DNA of 9,656 nt from Acidiferrobacterales bacterium. Lineage in GTDB: Bacteria > Pseudomonadota > Gammaproteobacteria > Acidiferrobacterales > Sulfurifustaceae. Position 1 is the first letter of the stretch. Every line of letters starts with the position of its first letter. Location of the stretch: assembly GCA_919902095.1 (NCBI GenBank), contig CAKKQL010000183.1, forward strand, positions 1 through 9,656. Reading direction: 5' to 3'. The notes under the pieces were generated by a model, which was not told where the DNA came from, made no database searches, and saw only the letters and a program-made list of their open reading frames with translations. The translations under genes and the position numbers were made by a program. Shown here piece by piece: positions 5,477-9,656 of the stretch.

Positions 5477-6380
5477 CACGGCAGGGGCTGTTTGGCCGGC
5501 GCTCGACAAGCGGCGCCTGCGCGCGTCCTTCGAGCGCGCCGCCCAGACCTATGACGAAGTCGCGGTCTTGCAGCGCGCCATCGCCGAGCGGCTGCTCGAT
5601 CGTCTCGATGTCGTGAAGCTGCGGCCGGCCGTCGTGCTCGATGCCGGTTGCGGTACCGGCTATGTCACGCGCGCGCTGGCGCGGCGCTATCCGCGCGCAC
5701 AGCGCCTGGCACTCGATATCGCCGAATCCATGGCCCGGCAGGCGCGCCGCGGCTTCGGCTGGCGGCGCCTGTTTCTGCGACCGCCGCTGCATGTCTGCGG
5801 CGATGCCGAGGCGCTGCCGCTCGCGTCCGCAAGCGTGGACATGATCGTCTCCAACCTGGCGTTGCAGTGGTGCGACGCGCCGGCCGCGCTGGCCGAGTTT
5901 CGCCGCGTGCTGCGGCCCGGGGGCCTTTTGATGTTCACCACTTTCGGTCCGGACACGCTGATCGAGCTGCGCCGCGCCTGGCACGCCGCGGACGACCGTC
6001 CGCATGTGCATGGTTTCCTCGACATGCACGATCTGGGCGACATGCTGATGCGCGCCGGGTTCGCCGATCCGGTCCTGGATGTCGAGCGTCTCACGCTCAC
6101 CTATGACGAGGTCATGGACGTGCTGCGCGATCTCAAGCGCCTGGGCGCGCACAATGCCGCCGTCCAGCGCGCGCGCGGCCTCACCGGCAAGCGCCAGTTC
6201 GCCCGTTTCCGGGCGGCCTACGAAACGATGCGCGTGGGCGGCCGCATCCCCGCTACCTACGAAACGGTGTATGGCCATGCCTGGGCACCTGAAGGAAGGG
6301 ACGGGCGACGAGGGTCGAGGGACGAGGAGTGGAAGCCGCTATCTTGGCATTCCCGGCATGCCTCGCATAAGGAGGGCTGA
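5469..6380 (+). CDS. bioC: Malonyl-ACP O-methyltransferase BioC with repeat-derived C-terminal tail
   Basis: A SAM-dependent methyltransferase that methylates the free carboxyl of malonyl-ACP so that fatty acid synthesis can extend it to pimeloyl-ACP methyl ester. The N-terminus DKRRLRASFERAAQTYDEVAVLQ is diagnostic for BioC. SAM motif I is LDAGCGTG (57-64) and the acidic residue of motif II is D83 in LALDIAESM. Then come a LPLASASVDMIVSNLALQW block and the C-terminal ATYETVYGHAWAP that closes most BioC proteins (to residue 274). ATG 5469 lies inside the bioH end, with GGAG seven bases upstream. The protein is 303 residues; the last 28 (276-303) are an Arg/Gly/Glu-rich tail coded by the repeat element that begins near 6300. 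The original stop was probably lost or displaced. Catalysis should be unaffected. Confidence 0.94.
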   Translation: MPDTAGAVWPALDKRRLRASFERAAQTYDEVAVLQRAIAERLLDRLDVVKLRPAVVLDAGCGTGYVTRALARRYPRAQRLALDIAESMARQARRGFGWRRLFLRPPLHVCGDAEALPLASASVDMIVSNLALQWCDAPAALAEFRRVLRPGGLLMFTTFGPDTLIELRRAWHAADDRPHVHGFLDMHDLGDMLMRAGFADPVLDVERLTLTYDEVMDVLRDLKRLGAHNAAVQRARGLTGKRQFARFRAAYETMRVGGRIPATYETVYGHAWAPEGRDGRRGSRDEEWKPLSWHSRHASHKEG

Positions 6381-6442
6381 AACGTGCGTCTCGCCAATAT
6401 TAAGGATGTGCCTTTTAGCCTCGGTTCTCGTATCTCGAACCT
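6311..6442. repeat. Repeat with imperfect inverted ends spanning the bioC end and the bioC-bioD gap
   Basis: AGGGTCGAGGGACGAGG (6311-6327) and the reverse complement of 6426-6442 (AGGTTCGAGATACGAGA) match at 13 of 17 positions. The arms bracket about 98 bases. Arm sequences resemble the mshN-comF inverted repeat at 2643-2693 (CGAG..ACGAGG on the left, CTCGTATCTCG on the right). The left arm and following bases are translated as the BioC tail; the right arm ends ten bases before the bioD start. No transposase, ORF of its own or target duplication was seen. Confidence 0.55.
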
Positions 6443-6451
6443 TGTACCTTT

Positions 6452-7195
6452 ATGAACGGTTGGTTCATCACCGGCACCGACACCGGCGTTGGCAAGACGC
6501 GGGCGGCACAGGCGCTGCTGGTGGCGCTCGCACAGGCCGGGCATGCCGCCGTCGGCATGAAACCCATTGCCAGTGGGGCGGGCAGCACGCCCGCGGGCCT
6601 GCGGCACGCGGACGCCGAGGCCCTGCGGGCTGTCAGTGGCGTGGCGGCGGACTACGACGATATCAATCCATACTGTTTTGCGCCGGCGGTGGCGCCGCAT
6701 CTCGCGGCCGAGCTGGCTGGCATCGACATCCGCCCGGAAAAAATTCTTGAGCACTTCCGCCGTCTGCAACACCGCGCCGCCTTCGTTGTCGTCGAGGGCG
6801 CCGGCGGCTGGCGCGTGCTACTTGGCCCGCAGCTCTCCATGGCGGACTTGGCGCGCGCGCTCGGGTTGCCGGTGGTTCTCGTCGTGGGCATGCGCCTCGG
6901 CTGTCTCAGCCATGCATTGCTGACAGTCGAGGCGATCCGGCGCGACGGTCTGCCGCTGGCCGGTTGGATTGCAAACCGGATCGAGCCGGACCTGGCACTG
7001 TTCGAACGCAATGTCGCTGCACTCGAAACGAGAATCGGTCAGCCGCCGCTGGCGGTCTTCCCGCATCAATCGACAGGCGCTGTCATGACCTGGCCGGGCG
7101 CGTTTTCCCTCGAAAAAATGATAAATATCACTTCACCTGCTCACGGAGCGCCGGCCGGGTCCAATCCCGAGATAAACGCTCGGTTGCATGAGTGA
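6452..7195 (+). CDS. bioD: Dethiobiotin synthetase BioD
   Basis: An ATP-dependent carboxylase that closes the ureido ring of 7,8-diaminononanoate with CO2 to give dethiobiotin. The P-loop GTDTGVGKT is at residues 8-16, the substrate lysine K37 is in GMKPIASG, and EGAGGW is at 115-120, all at the positions usual for BioD. Later family blocks include LARALGLPVVLVVGMRLGCLSHALLT and GWIANRI. At 247 residues it is slightly longer than the roughly 225 typical, with an unconserved C-terminal tail after about residue 225. Homology fixes the start at ATG 6452, yet no Shine-Dalgarno sequence is present: the bases just upstream belong to the repeat arm (ACCTTGTACCTTT). It lies 71 bases after bioC and is the last gene of the bio run. 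Confidence 0.95.
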   Translation: MNGWFITGTDTGVGKTRAAQALLVALAQAGHAAVGMKPIASGAGSTPAGLRHADAEALRAVSGVAADYDDINPYCFAPAVAPHLAAELAGIDIRPEKILEHFRRLQHRAAFVVVEGAGGWRVLLGPQLSMADLARALGLPVVLVVGMRLGCLSHALLTVEAIRRDGLPLAGWIANRIEPDLALFERNVAALETRIGQPPLAVFPHQSTGAVMTWPGAFSLEKMINITSPAHGAPAGSNPEINARLHE

Positions 7196-7294
7196 TTTCT
7201 CGCAGTTTCGTGCCGTGCGGTCGTGATGTTTCCCTCTCAATTTGGTTGCGGCCTCAGGGCTGCCTGTGATAGTTTTCGCGACCAAAAATCGCTC

Positions 7295-7308
7295 TTGATC
7301 CAGGTCAA
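7295..7308 (+). promoter_or_regulatory. FNR/Anr/Dnr-type binding site 1 upstream of coxB
   Basis: TTGATCCAGGTCAA matches the FNR-family consensus TTGAT-N4-ATCAA at 9 of 10 defined bases; the variant half TTGAT-N4-GTCAA is accepted by Anr/Dnr-type regulators of pseudomonads. Its centre lies about 129 bases upstream of the coxB ATG. It would let oxygen or nitrogen-oxide status control the terminal oxidase. Confidence 0.6.
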
Positions 7309-7311
7309 GCC

Positions 7312-7325
7312 TTGATCCAGGTCAA
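7312..7325 (+). promoter_or_regulatory. FNR/Anr/Dnr-type binding site 2 upstream of coxB
   Basis: This site is identical to site 1 and lies 17 bases downstream of it. Its TTGATC could also serve as a poor -35 element, with ACTAAT at 7336-7341 as a -10 at 18 bases spacing (4 of 6 matches each). If so, the bound regulator would block RNA polymerase and repress coxBA when oxygen is low. The promoter guess is weak; the site match is good. Confidence 0.58.
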
Positions 7326-7342
7326 GCGAACAGGAACTAATC

Positions 7343-7358
7343 GCAACCTGCCGGTTGC
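7343..7358 (+). other. Short stem-loop in the coxB upstream region
   Basis: GCAACC (7343-7348) pairs with GGTTGC (7353-7358) around a 4-base loop. It lies 15 bases after the second FNR-like site and about 70 bases before the coxB start. No T-run follows, so it is not a terminator. The rest of the 7196-7430 gap holds an AT-rich patch at 7401-7419 just before the coxB ribosome site and nothing else I can identify. Confidence 0.35.
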
Positions 7359-7430
7359 CAGATTGCAGGGTGAGGCGCGAAGCGGCCTGCCCGCGAACGG
7401 TTTGATTATTTATCTATTCGGGAGAGAAGC

Positions 7431-8567
7431 ATGTCCATGACGCACCTGAAGCAGTTCACAGGCAGGATGTCCCGCGCGGTGCTGGGCCTCAGCCTGTGGT
7501 TGGTTTCCGCCGCAGCCTTCGCGGACTACGGCCTCAACTTCCAAAAGCCCGTCACCTCCGTCGGCCAGCGGGTTCTGGAACTCCACAACACCATCCTCCT
7601 CATCTGCGTCGTCATCTTTTTCATCGTCTTCGGCGTGATGTTCTATTCGATCTACGCGCACCGAAAGAGCCGCGGCCACAAGGCGGCAAAGTTCCACGAC
7701 AACCTCAAGCTCGAGGTGGTCTGGACCGTCATCCCGTTCCTGATCCTGGTGACCATGGCCATCCCCTCGACGGCGACGCTGCTCGAGATGGATGATCTCA
7801 GCAAGTCGGAGATGACGGTGAAGATCACCGGCTACCAGTGGAAGTGGAAATACGACTATCCCGACCAGGACGTGAGCTTCTTCAGCAGCCTGTCCACGCC
7901 ACGCGAACAGATCGAGAACAAGGCGGCGAAGGGCAAGGACTACCTGCTTGAAGTCGACAACCCGCTGGTGCTGCCGGTCGGGAAGAAGGTGCGTTTCGTG
8001 GTCACCGCCAACGACGTCATCCACGCGTGGTGGGTGCCGGCGCTGGGCGTGAAGAAAGACGCCATCCCGGGCTTCGTGAACGAGATGTGGGCGCGCGTGG
8101 ACGAGCCCGGTATCTACCGTGGCCAGTGCGCCGAGCTCTGTGGCAAGGACCATGGCTACATGCCGATCGTCGTCCAGGCGGTGTCGCAGGAGGACTTCGA
8201 CAAGTGGGCCAGCCTGCAGAAGGACAAGGCCGCCGCGGCTTCGGCCGACGGGGCCAAGACCTGGAGCAAGGACGAACTGATGGAGAAGGGCAAGAAAGTC
8301 TATGCCAGCACCTGTGCGGCGTGCCACGGCGCCAACGGCGAGGGCGTCGGTCCGTTCCCGAAGATGACCGGCAGCAAGATCGCCACCGGCCCGCTCGCCG
8401 CGCACCTCAACATCGTCATGAAGGGCAAGCCTGGCACCGCCATGCAGGCGTTTGGCCCGCAGCTGAACGACGCGGACATGGCCGCGGTCGTCACCTTCGA
8501 GCGTAATGCCTTCGGCAACAACACCGGCGACGTGGTCCAGCCCGCGCAGGTCAAGGCGGCCCGCTAA
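7431..8567 (+). CDS. coxB: Cytochrome c oxidase subunit II with fused C-terminal cytochrome c domain
   Basis: Subunit II of an aa3/caa3-type oxidase, which takes electrons from cytochrome c and passes them through CuA to subunit I. The 378-residue protein has a signal peptide with likely cleavage after about residue 31 (SAAAFA-DYG), then two membrane helices (about 54-76 and 95-118). The periplasmic cupredoxin domain follows, with YQWKWKYDY (135-143) and the complete CuA site: H198, C233, E235, C237, H241 and M244. After a linker comes a class I cytochrome c domain with heme motif CAACH (295-299) and a likely axial Met at M338. The start has a strong ribosome site (GGAGAGAAG, ending two bases before the ATG). 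coxA follows after 35 bases, so the two are an operon. Two FNR-like sites lie upstream. Confidence 0.96.
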   Translation: MSMTHLKQFTGRMSRAVLGLSLWLVSAAAFADYGLNFQKPVTSVGQRVLELHNTILLICVVIFFIVFGVMFYSIYAHRKSRGHKAAKFHDNLKLEVVWTVIPFLILVTMAIPSTATLLEMDDLSKSEMTVKITGYQWKWKYDYPDQDVSFFSSLSTPREQIENKAAKGKDYLLEVDNPLVLPVGKKVRFVVTANDVIHAWWVPALGVKKDAIPGFVNEMWARVDEPGIYRGQCAELCGKDHGYMPIVVQAVSQEDFDKWASLQKDKAAAASADGAKTWSKDELMEKGKKVYASTCAACHGANGEGVGPFPKMTGSKIATGPLAAHLNIVMKGKPGTAMQAFGPQLNDADMAAVVTFERNAFGNNTGDVVQPAQVKAAR

Positions 8568-8602
8568 CGCATCCGGACAGATTCACAGGAGATACTGACA
8601 TC

Positions 8603-9656
8603 ATGGCTACTGCAACGGCACATCACGACGAGCATCCGCGCGGCATCCTGCGCTGGCTCACGACCACCAACCACAAGGACATCGGCACGCTGTACCTGGT
8701 GTTCGCCTTCACCATGGCGATCGTCGGCGGCCTGATGTCGCTGGTGATCCGCGCCGAGCTCTGGCAGCCGGGGCTGCAGGTGGTGAACCCCCACTTTTTC
8801 AACCAGATGGCCACGGTGCATGCGCTGGTGATGATCTTCGGCTTCGTCATGCCGGCGTTCACCGGCCTCGCCAACTGGATGATCCCGATGATGGTCGGCG
8901 CGCCGGACATGGCGCTGCCGCGCCTGAACAACTGGTCGTTCTGGATCCTGCCGTTCGCGGCGACGCTGTTGATGCTGTCGCTGTTCATGCCGGGCGGTGG
9001 CCCGTCCGGCGGCTGGACGATCTATCCGCCACTCTCCGTCCAGGGCGGCATCGGCACCGACCTCACGCTGCTGTCCATCCACATGCTGGGCATGTCCTCG
9101 ATCCTGGGGTCCATCAACATCATTGCCACCATTCTGAACATGCGCGCCCCGGGCATGACGCTCATGAAGATGCCGATGTTCGCCTGGAGCTGGCTGATCA
9201 CGGCGTTCCTGCTGATCGCCTCGATGCCGGTGCTGGCCGGCGCGGTGACGATGCTCATCACCGACCGCCACTTCGGCACGCACTTCTTCGATGCCGCCGG
9301 CGGCGGCGACCCGGTGCTGTTCCAGCACGTGTTCTGGTTCTTCGGCCATCCGGAGGTGTACATCCTGGTGCTGCCGGCGTTCGGCGTGTTCTCGCAGATC
9401 ATCCCGACGTTCGCGCGCAAGCCGCTGTTCGGTTACACCTCGATGGTGTACGCCACGGCGACGATCGCGTTCCTGTCGTTCATTGTCTGGGCGCACCACA
9501 TGTACACCGTCGGCATGCCGATGACGGGCGAGCTGTTCTTCATGTACGCCACCATGCTCATCGCCGTACCCACGGGCGTGAAGGTGTTCAACTGGGTCTC
9601 GACCATGTGGCGCGGCTCGATGACCTTCGAGACGCCGATGCTGTGGGCGATCGGCG
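8603..9656 (+). CDS. coxA: Cytochrome c oxidase subunit I, 3' end outside window
   Basis: The first 351 codons of the catalytic subunit of an A1-type heme-copper oxygen reductase, an integral inner-membrane protein that reduces O2 to water and pumps protons. The start is ATG 8603 with AGGAGA ten bases upstream, giving [19 protein letters not shown]. Visible residues are the low-spin heme ligand H73 ([10 protein letters not shown]), D-channel D102 in [12 protein letters not shown], and CuB ligand H249 with E251 and cross-link Tyr Y253 in GHPEVY. The two further CuB ligands H298 and H299 (WAHHMYT) and K-channel K327 (PTGVKVF) follow. The Glu in GHPEVY marks the A1 subclass. The second low-spin heme His and the last helices lie beyond the window. 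It is cotranscribed with coxB; ctaG and coxC would be expected next. Confidence 0.97.
   Translation, partial: MATATAHHDEHPRGILRWLTTTNHKDIGTLYLVFAFTMAIVGGLMSLVIRAELWQPGLQVVNPHFFNQMATVHALVMIFGFVMPAFTGLANWMIPMMVGAPDMALPRLNNWSFWILPFAATLLMLSLFMPGGGPSGGWTIYPPLSVQGGIGTDLTLLSIHMLGMSSILGSINIIATILNMRAPGMTLMKMPMFAWSWLITAFLLIASMPVLAGAVTMLITDRHFGTHFFDAAGGGDPVLFQHVFWFFGHPEVYILVLPAFGVFSQIIPTFARKPLFGYTSMVYATATIAFLSFIVWAHHMYTVGMPMTGELFFMYATMLIAVPTGVKVFNWVSTMWRGSMTFETPMLWAIG

Larger units (their letters stand above)
7294..7327. repeat. Perfect tandem duplication of a 17-base unit
   Basis: The unit CTTGATCCAGGTCAAGC occurs twice with no gap (7294-7310 and 7311-7327). Each unit is itself a dyad, CTTGA-N6-TCAAG, and contains an FNR-like box. 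The two dyad centres are 17 bases apart. It lies in the 235-base gap between bioD and coxB. Confidence 0.97.

Noticed and set aside
7294..7327. Start of a CRISPR array
   Set aside because: Only two units, directly adjacent with no spacer, and each unit is an FNR-like dyad.
7410..8405. 331-residue - strand open frame over coxB
   Set aside because: His/Arg/Asp-rich shadow of coxB, which has all of its CuA and heme motifs.
8564..9499. 311-residue - strand open frame over coxA
   Set aside because: Shadow of coxA; the + strand encodes all expected metal ligands.

Overview
The window comes from a GC-rich proteobacterium, most likely a gammaproteobacterium. The reasons are the MSHA-type pilus genes, the bioF-bioH-bioC-bioD order, and a cytochrome c oxidase subunit II with a fused cytochrome c domain. 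The genus cannot be named from sequence alone. Ten protein genes fill nearly all of it; nine run on the + strand and comF runs on the - strand. No RNA gene, CRISPR array or transposase gene was seen.

Layout. (1) 1-2628: the distal end of an MSHA/type IV pilus-like locus, with the C-terminus of a secretin (mshL), an ExeA-like ATPase with a C-terminal membrane helix (mshM), and a membrane-anchored TPR protein (mshN). (2) 2702-3400, - strand: comF, facing the msh genes and divergent from bioF. (3) 3498-7195: a biotin operon, bioF-bioH-bioC-bioD. BioC and BioH make the pimeloyl-ACP precursor by the methyl-ester route, BioF condenses it with alanine to KAPA, and BioD makes dethiobiotin. bioA and bioB are absent from this stretch. 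(4) 7431-9656: coxB and the first 351 codons of coxA, encoding the core of an A1-type heme-copper terminal oxidase. Two tandem FNR/Anr-like sites lie upstream of coxB.

The genes are ordinary housekeeping types. The unusual content is a set of short repeats that have entered or abut genes. mshN carries a perfect 47-bp inverted repeat (1598-1644 and 1854-1900) inside its coding sequence, plus a diverged third copy near 2325-2374 that looks like an in-frame insertion of about 17 residues in the TPR domain. bioH carries an in-frame insertion of about 17 residues in its cap domain (5108-5158), beginning with a small hairpin. A second repeat type, with arms resembling CGAGGGACGAGG and CTCGTATCTCG, sits between mshN and comF and again between the bioC end and bioD, where it supplies the BioC C-terminal tail. 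Together these resemble short, coding-tolerant repeats comparable in behaviour to the palindromic elements that insert in frame in Rickettsia genes. Whether they form a genuine dispersed family needs a genome search.

Limits: protein functions are called from motifs and family knowledge. Promoters and operators are pattern matches only. Start codons of mshM, bioF and comF are the least certain.
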